Assembly: GCA_013407085.1 (NCBI GenBank)
Contig: JACCGJ010000230.1
Coordinates: 33,875-97,874, forward strand
Source: Atriophallophorus winterbourni
Lineage: Eukaryota > Platyhelminthes > Trematoda > Plagiorchiida > Microphallidae
DNA length: 64,000 nt
Direction of reading: 5' to 3'
In this document: piece after piece, positions 40,828 to 49,812 of the stretch
Numbering within the stretch: the stretch's first letter is position 1
Layout: each line of letters starts with the position of its first letter
Program-made: the position numbers and the translations under genes
The notes under the pieces: generated by a model
Told to the model about the DNA's origin: nothing
The model's input: only the letters and a program-made list of their open reading frames with translations
Databases searched by the model: none

Positions 40828-43800
40828 ATGATTCAATCTCACTGTGATTGGATTACCGCTACGCCTCGTTTAGAACCAATAGAATATGTCAAAAAACCTC
40901 TGGTAATCACCCGATTCCTCTGTTTGGTAGGTCTCGTTCTCTCGTCATTTTTAGCTGTTCGCGATTATTGTGTTCGGCGTGGTTCACAATGATTGCTACG
41001 TGTATGAATTCTGTGTATTCAACAACGATATCGGTACTTGCCGATTCGCTTCGTTTTTGGGGATAGCAACCATGCTTCTGTGCATACCGTTTCTCTTGCT
41101 GGATGCTTGTGTGGACAACATTTCGAACTGCCGAACTCGGATTGCAGTCATCACAGCAGATTTGTTTTTGACTTGTAAGTTGTCTGTTACGTATTTCATT
41201 ATTATTTTTTTACAATCTGTTATTCTTCATCTGCCACTCGTGTTTCCTCGTATTTCTCGGTAAATGTTATTTTCTTTGTGAGATTGTACATCGAATGAAC
41301 TAAATGTGAGCATTCGTTTGTAGGCTGCTTCTCATTGTATATAGCTGGCTTGTTTAAGGCGTTTGCCTAGTGCAGATATATCGACACGTTGTCTGTTAGC
41401 CTAAATTGTCCCTCATTGCTTCCTGTTATCGCGATCTACTTCGAGTCAAATGCACTACTCTATCTGCTTTCGTATCGAGCAAGCCTAGCTTTCCGTTGGA
41501 AACTCTTTTCAGTTGTAATTGGTCACTAGTTTGCCCCATCTTTTCTCTTTTGGTCACTCTCGACGTGATTTTAGTACTTTGATAAAATCATAACTACTTT
41601 CTCTCGAATCAACGCTCATTAAACTACACCGCGGGCCAATAAACGATCAGTTGTCTATTCATCTGTTGCTAGCATTTTTGTGGTTCACAGCTTTTCTCGC
41701 AGTCTTGTATTGCCAGTTTACAAACGACCTACTAAAGCACAATGCGCGATGCAAATCGACATTCACCCAGTCTTCCGGCCACTGTATGTATGTGAGTTGT
41801 CAGGTCATTCCTGAATATGTTGACTAAATCAATAACACAGCTATCCAAACAACGGCATTTCGCAAAATTCTTCACCTCACATACCAATTCGGTTTCCATT
41901 TGTGTGATTTTTGTGCGCATCTTTTAAAACGATGCGTGAATCGTAATGTTACAGAGCGCTGAAAATAACTAATAAAGTCTGAAATTGATTGGATTTTACA
42001 ATTAGGGTTTTAGCGCCTTTTTAGAGATAAATCTTTGATAGTGCACGGATATGCAATCATGCAACTTACACCGTGCTAAATTGATTTGCCACCCGTAGTG
42101 ATCTGCATTGGAATACACGCTGGAGTCTCACTGCCGTTGCTATTTTCCTTTTCCATATCTGTTTAAGCCTGGGCAAGCTGACGTGCAGTTATTTTACTGT
42201 GCGGCACTGTGTTTGGATCAGGCTTGTTATTTTATACATACATACTCGCCTCTCTGATAGCTGTAACCGTCGATTGTTTCTTGTGCGAGTACCAATGCGA
42301 AATGTATGTTTACGATCACCATTTAATCTGATATTGTATTTATACATGAAAGCGCATGCTTGATGCAGGCAAAGTGCCGCAGGGCTGGACATATATGAGA
42401 AATAGAAATTGATATGGTAGTGAGACACCAGCCTGTTTCAACAAGCAGCTCAATGCCGGTCGCCATTCAATTTAGCACGGTGTTGACCGCACAACAGAGA
42501 CGTACTGCACAATTGCACATCCGTGCAATATTTAGATATCTTTTAAACCTAATGGGACCCTATGCGGATGAGAAGTTTGCTATAAATAGGTTATAGAAGT
42601 TTTGGGCAACGTTTCGCCTCACACAAGCCTGGATCCAGACAAAGTGCCGCACATTCAAAGACTGAACGCGGGGTACGATACTGTCAGGTTGCTCAAGCCT
42701 AGACAGATATAAGGAGAAATGGCAGTGAGCCTCCAGCGTGCATTCGCATGCAGCTCACTACCGGTGGTAAATCAATTTAGCACGGTGTTAGCTGTACAGC
42801 ACTGAAGTAATGCATGATTGCACATCCGTGATGTATGCAGTTTGGTGTGGTATGAAAGCAAAAGACCGATCCAACAAAGTGCCGCAGTCAGAGACTGCAC
42901 GCGGCCTAAGATACTGTCAGGTTGCACGGGCCTAGACAGATATGGGAAAGGAAATAGAAGTATGCAGTATGGTATGAAAGCACAAGCCTGATCCAGGCAA
43001 AGTGCCGCACAGTCAGAGACTGCACGTGGGCGAAGATACTGTCAGGTTGCCCAGACCTAGACAGATATGAGGAAGAAAAAAGAACAGGAAATGGTAGTGA
43101 GACTCCAGCCTGTATCAGCATGCAGCTCACTAACACTGGCAAATCAATTTAGCCACGGTGTTAGCCGCACAGCACAAAGGACTGCACGATTGCACATCCG
43201 TGCGGAAGTATGCAGTACAAACAGATACGGTTCAAATCAATTTATCTGCGTAGTGTATAATCTTTAACGGCTTTGCTTTTGTACAAATGAGATCTAGTCT
43301 ATTTACTGATTAGCCTGGTGGCTTAATTTATATGCACACTAGTGGTTAGGTACGTCATCCACTGCAGATCCAGGTTACATAGGAAATTGAGTCTTTGGAA
43401 TAGACACTTCCGTTCATGGACTATCTCATGCAAAGTAAACGGTATGATACAAACGACGGCTTATAATAAGCTATTTATAAATGTCGAGGCTTTGATGTAC
43501 GCTTCTATGTATGCCATTGAACACGGTGATCGCATACGCACCGATGCTCTCCGAAATAAGTTGTTCGGTAGACATGTTGATATAGAGAAGCAGATCAACC
43601 TGCATAGGTTACGCTGGTTGGGTCACGTTTTACGGATGCCGGAACACCGACTTCCGAAACAGATTCTTTTTGCGACGCCAGATCCTGATTGGCGTAAATC
43701 GCGGGGTGGCCAAACCGTCACATGGCATAGGCAGTTAAAAACCCTTACTAGTAGCCTTTCCAAAGTAGGCGCAGCGGGTCTTCCAGGCTGGTGTCCCCGC

Positions 43801-46431
43801 GATCAGATATCGCAGTGGTTAGTTACGCTTCAGGATATGTCCCGAAACCGTGTTCATTGGCGGTCTTAGAGTGTTTGCTTAACCTTGTATGTTGTCAAGC
43901 GGAGTGACGAGAAAAGCTTATGATGCATGCCAGTGAAAGCCGCAAGGAAGCTGCCGTGCTGATGTTGCTCTACTCGTTCACGAAACTTGTTTGAATGTAT
44001 GTTCCATTCGAGGTGTAGGCACCTCTTCCCAGTTTGTTTGTGCTTACTCTTCTATAGAAGCCGTAGCATCTTTTAGGATTTTACTTTTTCGTGGTTGTAT
44101 GGCAGTTAAGCATTCAGTACGTGCTACCGGTGTAATGCTGTCTTGGATGATGATGATGATGATAGTCGGTAGCGAAGCCGCTGTTTTTCAAATTGAACAC
44201 GTGTGCAGCGGTACAACCTGGTCTCCGGTTCTGCAGTGGATAAGCATCAATGCGAATGACACCTAGTGTGCGCACGGAGTAAGCAAGCACCAGTTGTTGT
44301 TTCCCCTTTATATATATACTAAGCGATTACGGGGTTACACAGCATCCATAAATCTTGATATCGCCTACCCCTGTTACGCAATTTAGAATTCGTCAAGTAA
44401 ATGCATTTTCAACCGGAGCCTGTTCGTACTGACACCCATAATCTTAGGAAGCTTCTATGTCCACAGCGTAACGTTATGAAAACTGTTCTGGTTGACTCAT
44501 TGTAAACTTTTCATCTTCATTTGGCCTGCTTTGGTCTTCATCACAAATGTGCCATACTTGTCGGTATTAAATCGCCACTGATAGTGCGCTGGAACTCGCA
44601 TACACGATAGATTCTCACTACCACTACCCTTTTCTGATATCTGCCTAGGCCAGTGCAACTTGACGGTAAGTCAGCCCACACACACAGCACTTTGCCTGGA
44701 TCCAGCCTTGTGATATCACGCATGCTGTTGCAAAAAACCCCGCTTGACTGTTTTTTCATCCCAGGTGCTTTTGGCGTACTATGGTGTATATGCTTCTGTC
44801 TGATGTGCAATCGTTGGCAAAACACGGACGCGAAATTCTTCGACAAGTTGGATACATCCGCCGCTGGACCTCGTGCAGCGATCGCTTTCACGTTTTTCAC
44901 TTTTGCCGCTTTGGTAATGTTTCTTGTGTTTATTGGTTCAACATGCTCATCTCGTTTCGTTCCATTCCGTCTTTACGGTCCTTTACCGCGTTAAGCATGG
45001 GCAAACGTGATCATTACTGACTGATTGTTTGTCATTATTGTCTCGCTATTCTATATCCAATCTAAGCCAGCATAGTTCCTGGTGGTGTAGTGGTTTACTC
45101 CGTTGTATTTCGTGGTTGTATATATGGGGAAAATTTGCCTAACACCAACTCCTCACCGGACCCACTCAGATGTAGAATGGCTTCCGACAATAGACGGAAC
45201 ATAAACTGCGGCAGTCTAGCAACCTGTCCAATATGTATGTATGTATGTATGTATGAAATCACATCTTGATCCAGACAAAGTGCCGCACAGTCAGAGACTG
45301 CACGTGAGCTAAGATACTGCCAGGTTGCCCAGGCCTAGACAGTTATGAGAAAGGAAAAAGCAATGGCAGCGATACTCCGGCGTGTTTTCCTATGCAGCAA
45401 ATCAATTTATCATGTTGTTTGCTGCACAACATGATTGCACACCCGTCTAGCGGGGGAAGTCATATCACATGTATGTATGTATGCATGTATATATGCGTGT
45501 GAATGTATTCTTGGGTAGGTATGTACGTATGAAATCTCAAATCTGGATCCAGGCAATGTGCCACACAGTTAAAGACTTCACGGGGACTAAGAAATTGTTA
45601 GGTTTCCTGGCCTAGACAGATAAAACAAAGGGAAAATGGCACGGACACTCTAGCTTGTTTGCGCTGCAACTCAGTACCTCTGACAAATCAACATTATAGC
45701 ACATGTACCGTCTAGCGATTTTCAAAACCGGAACCCATAGGCTTCACGTTAGCGTGGTGTAAATTGAATAAGTCCACTGTAGGCGTACTATAGGCTGTTT
45801 AGCGGTAAGGTCACATCAGTCCTGACTATCACTCAAGGTCTGACGAAGCTTCTGTGTCTGAAGTGAAACGTTACCCAAAACTGCTCTAACCGATTGCACT
45901 CAAATTTCTTTGCATTAAGTCAACCGAATATTTCCAAGGTCAAACAAGCTACCAATGAGCTGCTCGTGCGACCAAACAAAACTTCCACAACTATATCGTA
46001 CATTGCAATGTGTTGCTCATATATCCGGTTTCTGAAAGTTTCAGATGAGAACGTTAAGTTTAGCTCCAGTGTGAGGCTTTCGTTCTCTATACAATTAGAA
46101 TGATACAACTAAAGACAAATCGTTGCTAGTTCAATGTCATCGTGTTTTCTATTTCCAGGTTATGTTGGGCTATCTGTGTAGCTTGACTTACCGAACGGTT
46201 CGCTTGTTTGTGAACGCTTTCACTGATATGGCTGCAACCGAGACGAACGCGCAAACAGGTCCGTTCAATCCCCGATCCGATTTCATCCAACCGCCGTACC
46301 ACGGCTTCGTTCCGGATCAAGACTTACTTGACGCATCCAGTCGTCCCGCGAAACTGCAATCAGATTCTCCCAATTTCCAAAGGTCGGGTGGTGAATATTT
46401 TAGTAATACGATGGAGGCGTACCAACCGTGA
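40828..46431 (+). CDS. Synaptogyrin-family tetraspan vesicle protein, 4 exons
   Basis: The predicted CDS joins 40828-40926, 40955-41174, 44765-44913 and 46159-46431 (741 nt, 246 aa). All introns are GT..AG and the phases agree (0, 1, 0). Synaptogyrins are four-TM MARVEL-domain proteins of synaptic and other secretory vesicles. Visible features are PIEYVKKPLVITRFLCLLFA with IIVFGVV (TM1), a loop with CVFNNDIGTC, LGIATMLLCIPFLLLDACVD (TM2), RTRIAVITADL then VLWCICFCLMCNRWQ (TM3), AAIAFTFFTFAALVM (TM4) and a cytosolic tail ending in GGEYFSNTMEAYQP. The D-V..S..R.+AV.+D pattern after TM2 and the NRWQ loop are family hallmarks. The ATG at 40828 follows TTTTTATAG, which could be an upstream 3' splice site or trans-splice site. 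Introns 2 and 3 hold SINEs, an RTE fragment and a hammerhead motif. Exons 1-2 are duplicated at 36.0-36.3 kb. Confidence 0.88.
42046..42246 (+). mobile_element. SINE-like repeat, diverged
   Basis: Head CGGATATGCAATCATGCA to tail TTATACATACATAC in synaptogyrin intron 2. Two internal segments are shortened compared with other copies. Confidence 0.75.
42341..42523 (-). mobile_element. SINE-like repeat, internally deleted
   Basis: Tail side at the left (ATACATGAAAGCGCATGC), head CACATCCG at the right. About 40 bp corresponding to cagtcagagactgcacgtgggctaag is missing. Confidence 0.75.
42575..42620 (-). repeat. Penelope-type terminal repeat scrap
   Basis: On the minus strand it reads GGCGAAACGTTGCCCAAAAC, then CTATAACC. 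This is the half after stem II of the hammerhead-bearing repeat at 51.4-51.5 kb. The CUGANGA half is missing, so it cannot form a ribozyme. Confidence 0.5.
42621..42828 (-). mobile_element. SINE-like repeat
   Basis: Tail side ACACAAGCCTGGATCCAGAC to head CACATCCG. It lacks the tail microsatellite and is somewhat diverged. It is the first of three copies in a row. Confidence 0.75.
42847..42956 (-). mobile_element. SINE-like repeat, 5' truncated
   Basis: The tail half only (tggtatgaaagcaaaag.. to ..gaaatagaag). Its truncated edge coincides with the target-site duplication of the next SINE. Confidence 0.7.
42970..43204 (-). mobile_element. SINE-like repeat with 13-bp TSD
   Basis: Flanked by GAAGTATGCAGTA at 42957-42969 and 43205-43217. 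Full length from the tail (tggtatgaaagcac) to the head (cacatccgtgcg). Confidence 0.85.
43345..44163 (+). mobile_element. RTE-like LINE, ORF2 C-terminus and 3' end
   Basis: A frame at about 43342-43866 ends in the RTE C-terminal domain (HRLRWLGHVLRMPEHRLPKQ, WRKSRGGQTVTWHRQLKTL). A 3' UTR of about 290 bp follows and ends in a GAT-type tail (GGATGATGATGATGATGATA, about 44144-44163). It lies in synaptogyrin intron 2, in the sense orientation, and is 5' truncated. It is a different RTE subfamily from the one at 33.5-35 kb. Confidence 0.78.
44410..44500 (+). repeat. Decayed hammerhead-type terminal repeat
   Basis: The order CTGTTCGTACTGACA, GGAAGCTTCTATGTCCACAG, TAACGTTATGAAAACTGTTC follows the repeat at 51.5 kb (minus) but the CUGACGA core and the GAAA are lost. 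It is too diverged to act as a ribozyme. Confidence 0.4.
44600..44723 (+). mobile_element. SINE-like repeat, 5' truncated and diverged
   Basis: Recognisable from ATATCTGCCTAGGCC, CAGCACTTTGCCTGGATC and a short tail-like end. It lies directly upstream of the branch/acceptor region of synaptogyrin exon 3. Confidence 0.6.
45233..45445 (-). mobile_element. SINE-like repeat with long TATG tail
   Basis: The tail microsatellite (five or more TATG units) is at 45233-45254 and the head CACACCCG is at the right, with small internal deletions. It lies in synaptogyrin intron 3. Confidence 0.78.
45460..45710 (-). mobile_element. SINE-like repeat, old copy
   Basis: A degenerate TATG-type tail (about 45470-45530) is followed by GAAATCTCAAATCTGGATCC, GGCCTAGACAGAT and a decayed head ending near 45710. 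It shows many substitutions. Confidence 0.65.
45837..45875 (+). ncRNA. Hammerhead ribozyme motif, minimal type, in synaptogyrin intron 3
   Basis: Stem I strands are GGU (45837-45839) and ACC (45873-45875). The core CUGACGA (45840-45846) fits C-U-G-A-N-G-A. The stem II region AGCUUC..GAAGU can pair with one bulged G, followed by GAA (45865-45867). Stem III is the self-complementary ACGU (45868-45871), and the cleavage nucleotide is U (45872). The same arrangement lies beside a Penelope-like endonuclease at 51.5 kb. It is sense to the synaptogyrin transcript. Stem I is only 3 bp, so activity is uncertain. Confidence 0.55.
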
Positions 46432-46944
46432 GAAGAACGTCTCAACTCGTCAAAAACGTCGCCGTTTGTCTATAACGTTCTCGCATAAGCATACTTCAAC
46501 TCACACCGCTTTTTTCGTAACAACACAATCACGTAATTTTTGATACATCTGCATCCATGCTATTGCGTCGCATCATGATTTTCTGTTTTGTCGTTTTATA
46601 TCTTTGCTTTGTTTACTTGTGTGATGAATCTTACAGATGGTTCATCTGCTTGCAAGCAGTCTCGTGTCGTTTAGATTTTTTTACAAGGCGATTGATTTCG
46701 TGACACGACGAAAATCGATTTCTTAGAGGGTTGATTCAACTAATCGATTTTAGATTCGCGGGTGGATTACTGGCCTTACTGTTGTGCAGAGTGAGACAAT
46801 GTGAGGAGGTTTCTTGAATGACGTGATACGATGCTTGCTTACTTTATTTTTTGTGCGACTATCTCCTCCTGGAGGATGAGTCGGCTTCAATGAATGGTCT
46901 TGGGAATTTTGGTACCAAGCGGCGTCCCCAGCACCACTCGGCGT
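46432..46944. other. 3' flank of synaptogyrin gene, unassigned
   Basis: This presumably includes the 3' UTR. It is T-rich without a clear AATAAA. No domain or repeat is recognised up to the dispersed repeat that starts near 46945. Confidence 0.35.
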
Positions 46945-47192
46945 TTGTTCGAGTCAGCTTCTCTAGCCTTCGCACAACCGAGTGCGACCTGCAAGGCAGC
47001 AGGGAGTTCCCTGAAACAGGTGGTGTGCACCAACTAACCGTCTACCAGATTTTTCCTCAGGGTTTTCTCCCGAAGCCGTTCTCGCGATCGGGTATCCCGC
47101 AAGGCAGCGGGTTTTCCTTCCCTTAGATTAAATGCGCTCCCAGGCTAACGAGCTCCATCTGCCCGAAGCAAACTGGTTTTCTGGCGCCAGTG
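46945..47192 (-). repeat. Dispersed repeat, 5' region of the RTE derivative
   Basis: It shares GCAAGGCAGC, TTTTTCCTCAGGGTTTTCTC, CCGAAGCCGTTC.CGCGATC and the end CCCGAAGCAAACTGG with 30545-30752. Orientation is taken from the larger copy. No coding sequence. Confidence 0.6.
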
Positions 47193-47520
47193 TCGACATC
47201 GACCGAAGGAGGCCAACAACACGCTGCAATGTGGTTTTTCTCGCATTTAATCAAAAAGTTTAATCGCTATAATTTGTTGGGAGAGCGATTACCCTTGTTG
47301 GCCTCTGATTAAAGCTGGCCCAACGGAACTAGTCTCTCTCGAAATATTTTGCTTCGAAAAGCCATCTGAAGAACTAATTAATTACATAAACCAGTCATCA
47401 ACAAGCAGTTTCACTCATTTTGGATGCTAACCTGGTCTTAGGTTCAGCAATAGAGGAGAATATATGTAGCTCAGGATGGTGGTTGTTCAGATGGTGTTCG
47501 CCGAGCTTGTATAGTTGTTG

Positions 47521-47557
47521 TTGGACGTCATCAAGCTAGATGATATCATCAGCAGAA
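47521..47557 (-). ncRNA. Hammerhead motif, inactivated (PLE 2 terminal repeat)
   Basis: On the minus strand it reads CUG, then CUGAUGA, a stem II (AUCAU / AUGAC with an 8-nt loop), and directly GUC-CAAC. Compared with the copy at 53268-53308, five bases (GAAAC) are missing, which removes the conserved GAA and part of stem III. It lies 30 bp after the endonuclease stop on the same strand. Confidence 0.5.
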
Positions 47558-47586
47558 CTTCTTTCGAAGTGACTTGAAATTGGTAT

Positions 47587-47976
47587 TCATTGGTTTTTAT
47601 AAGGTCCGTCTGTCCGTTCGCCATCACGCCCGTGGTTCGTGGAATTCATGTGTTGCATTCTTGTCCATCGCGTTTTCATTGGTCCATAAGTTGTAGCCAA
47701 TTGAAGGTGCTGGTTAATCGATGTCGTTGTTGAGTGCCACGCTTCGATGAATTCTCGCGCTCGTCGGTTGTTTTCTTTGGCCAAAATCCTCGCGTTGTCC
47801 CAATCGAATTGGTGTCCGAATTGATCAACATGTATTGAAATCAGTGACCTTGGGTCATGCCTTCGTACAGCTAACCGGTGTTCGTGTATACTTGTGCTTA
47901 GCTTGCGGCCGGTTTGTCCGATGTAGTTCTTCTCGCAATCTCTGGTCTTAGCTTTCCCACATAACTTTCCGGACAC
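47587..47976 (-). pseudogene. GIY-YIG endonuclease domain of a Penelope-like element
   Basis: Motif CEKNYIGQTGRKLSTSIHEH is the GIY-YIG core, of which the YIG half is kept. Then come SLISIHVDQFGHQFDWDNAR, ARILAKENNRRAREFIEAWH (catalytic Glu in FIEAWHS) and SINQHLQL, the typical PLE C-terminus. The usual catalytic Arg position appears as S-T-S-I-H-E-H, where T-R-x-x-E-H is common, so it may be inactive. The N-terminal Cys pattern is incomplete because the fragment is truncated. Confidence 0.82.
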
Positions 47977-47990
47977 CAGGTCGAAAAAAG

Positions 47991-48630
47991 TCGCTCGAAT
48001 CTCTTCAGTTTCATTGACCTCCCAGTAATTGTCCTGGCAATGCTTCCAAATGATACGGCTGATCCAGGATTAGTAAAGTAGTAATTTTCCAATCAACTCT
48101 AAGCTGTTAAGTACCAGAAGTCTTAATGCCTGCTTGAAGCAGTGGAGCAAAGGATGTTTGTCGTACCGAAAAGTGGTTTTCAAGCTCAGCTTTTTTGGAA
48201 TTAAACCTATTTCATTGACGGTGTCATCTTAGCGTGCCGATCTTAACCTGGCAAGTTAATGCATCCGAAAACCCAGGGATAACATTAGGTGTTGTCCATC
48301 TGAATCAGAGTAACCAAGAAATACGCGATTGTTGTGTATTTATGAATATGCACGTCCCTGATAGCGAGGCAGCCAAGGAGACGAATAAGATACTTTACAG
48401 CGTAGAAGGATTTTAGACTTTGATTTCCTTTCGAGGCCATCTGTTATTCTCGAAACTTCCTAAATCGAATCGTCTACTCTAGTACCCTCTTACAAAACGT
48501 ACATTCACATGGAACGTAATTAAAAGCGTCTAAGGGAAATAAATACGAAAGACGAGTACCCAGAAAATACGCATAACGATGATGACTGTAGATTCATGTC
48601 AAACGCATCTTAGCGTGACGTTCAGCTGTA
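47991..48630. other. Unassigned sequence
   Basis: Short frames only (e.g. 48234-48413 plus) without family features. Part of 47991-48092 may extend the Penelope-like fragment in another frame. Confidence 0.3.
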
Positions 48631-48859
48631 TGGTATGGTATGAAAGCACAAGCCTGATCCTGGCAAAGTGTCGCACAGTCAGAGACTGCACGTGGGCTGA
48701 GATACTGTCAGGTTGCCCGGGCCTAGACAGATATGAGGGGGGGAATAGAAATGGTAGTGAGAATCCAGCGTGTTTCAGCATGCAACTCACTACCGTTGGC
48801 CAATCAATTTAGCACGATGTTAGCCGCACAGCACATAAATGGTGCACGATTGCACATCC
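48631..48859 (-). mobile_element. SINE-like repeat with 11-bp TSD
   Basis: GTTCAGCTGTA occurs at 48620-48630 and 48860-48870. The element runs from the TGGTATGGTATGAAAGC tail to the CACATCC head. It is the cleanest full-length copy (229 bp) and a good type sequence for the family. Confidence 0.9.
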
Positions 48860-48887
48860 GTTCAGCTGTACCAAAGAATTGCATGTC

Positions 48888-49527
48888 TGCTGGATGGTTT
48901 ACTGACACTCAACCCTCAGACGTTTAATCACCAAGTCACTTCATCCCCAGTCAATTAATCCTCAGTTTGATCACTTCTGAGGATCGCAGAATACGTTGAA
49001 ATGAATTTATTTAGCAGGAGAGATAAGCAATTGATTTTAAAACGTCAATCTTTTCGTAATTGAGTATTACTGAATTGCTCGAGATGTCCTGGCGCATATC
49101 TTCGCATATTTCTTCTTCTGTTTGATATGAACACCAACACTTACTTGAAGAACTGAGACCGTATGCTGTCGGCCATGCTTTCGCAAATCGTTAAGAAATG
49201 TCCACATGGTGGGATATTGGCAAGAAAAGAGTGACTGTAATGCATGATGCGAGCATTCGACAGCGTTATTCGTTCGGGCAACCACACTATTTGCATCTTC
49301 ATACTTATTCCAGGTTTTAGGTGGAAATATATCTGGTGCAAAGTTTTCTCGTCGAACAGAGGTATGTTCGAAATAAGATACCAGCTCATTCATCATCTCA
49401 CTTTGAGGCATAGATTCGGCTAAAATCTCAAATGTGTCGATTACTTCATTCAACGGCACAAAAGCGGTGATGAAGTGACTTGGAGATTAAATGTCTGAGG
49501 GTCAAATGTCTGGCCACCCTGCTGGAT
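48888..49527 (-). mobile_element. MULE (Mutator-like) DNA transposon remnant with terminal inverted repeats
   Basis: About 55 bp at the left (GGATGG.., CCCTCAGACGTTTAATCACC, AAGTCACTTCATC) and the right (GATGAAGTGACTTGGAGATT, AAATGTCTGAGGG, CCACCC) are imperfect inverted repeats. Between them lies only the C-terminal part of a MULE transposase on the minus strand. It is an internally deleted copy. A target-site duplication of the 8-10 bp expected for MULEs was not identified. Confidence 0.78.
49067..49459 (-). pseudogene. MULE transposase C-terminal fragment
   Basis: The frame has the region after the DDE core: MPLNEVIDTFEILAESMPQ, LVSYFEHTSV, FPPKTWNKYEDANSVVARTN, then NNAVECSHHALQSLFSCQYP and MWTFLNDLRK. 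The R-T-N-N-A-V-E block followed by W/C-H is characteristic of animal MULE transposases. The catalytic domain is missing. It is contained within the inverted repeats. Confidence 0.8.
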
Positions 49528-49557
49528 AACAAAAAACCACGATAAAACCTGCAAATA

Positions 49558-49737
49558 TGGTATGGTATGAAATCACAAGCCTCATCCAGGCAAAGTGGCG
49601 CACCGTCACAGACTGCATGTAGGCTAAGATATTGTCAGGTTGCCCAGGCCTAAACAGATATGAGGAAGAACAGGAAATGATAGTGAGACTCCAGCCTGTT
49701 TCAGGATGCAGCTCACTACCTCAGGCCAATCAATTTA
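49558..49737 (-). mobile_element. SINE-like repeat, 5' truncated with TSD
   Basis: GCAAATA flanks it at 49551-49557 and 49738-49744. The tail (TGGTATGGTATG) is present while the head stops in CAATTTA. A truncated head plus intact duplication is a hallmark of target-primed reverse transcription. Confidence 0.85.
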
Positions 49738-49812
49738 GCAAATAGAAGATCACCAGTTTCCAACAAGCATGTATCATAATCAAAGAAATTATTTATCACA
49801 CAAAACAACCTA

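Larger units (their letters stand above)
37544..41330 (+). repeat. Large duplication, copy B (right of the gap)
   Basis: Same order as copy A: RTE linker end (37544-37745), short unassigned stretch, minus-strand RTE (about 37970-40500), synaptogyrin upstream region and exons 1-2. It differs by a SINE insertion (38637-38878), a ~72-bp deletion at about 39541 and scattered substitutions. Unlike copy A it continues into exons 3-4 of the gene. Confidence 0.9.
47460..47990 (-). mobile_element. Penelope-like element fragment (PLE 2) with GIY-YIG endonuclease
   Basis: A minus-strand frame at 47976-47587 encodes the C-terminal endonuclease. It is followed downstream (47586-47460) by a terminal segment holding a damaged hammerhead motif. 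The reverse transcriptase is absent. PLE RT lacks the LINE layout and uses a GIY-YIG nuclease, consistent with what is left here. Confidence 0.8.

Noticed and set aside
44653..44994. Single 113-codon frame as an independent gene
   Set aside because: Only the part from 44765 to 44913 is conserved and it is a spliced synaptogyrin exon. The N-terminal part overlaps a SINE and intron.
45070..45120. A-box-like TGGTGTAGTGG resembling the start of a tRNA
   Set aside because: No matching B box or cloverleaf downstream.
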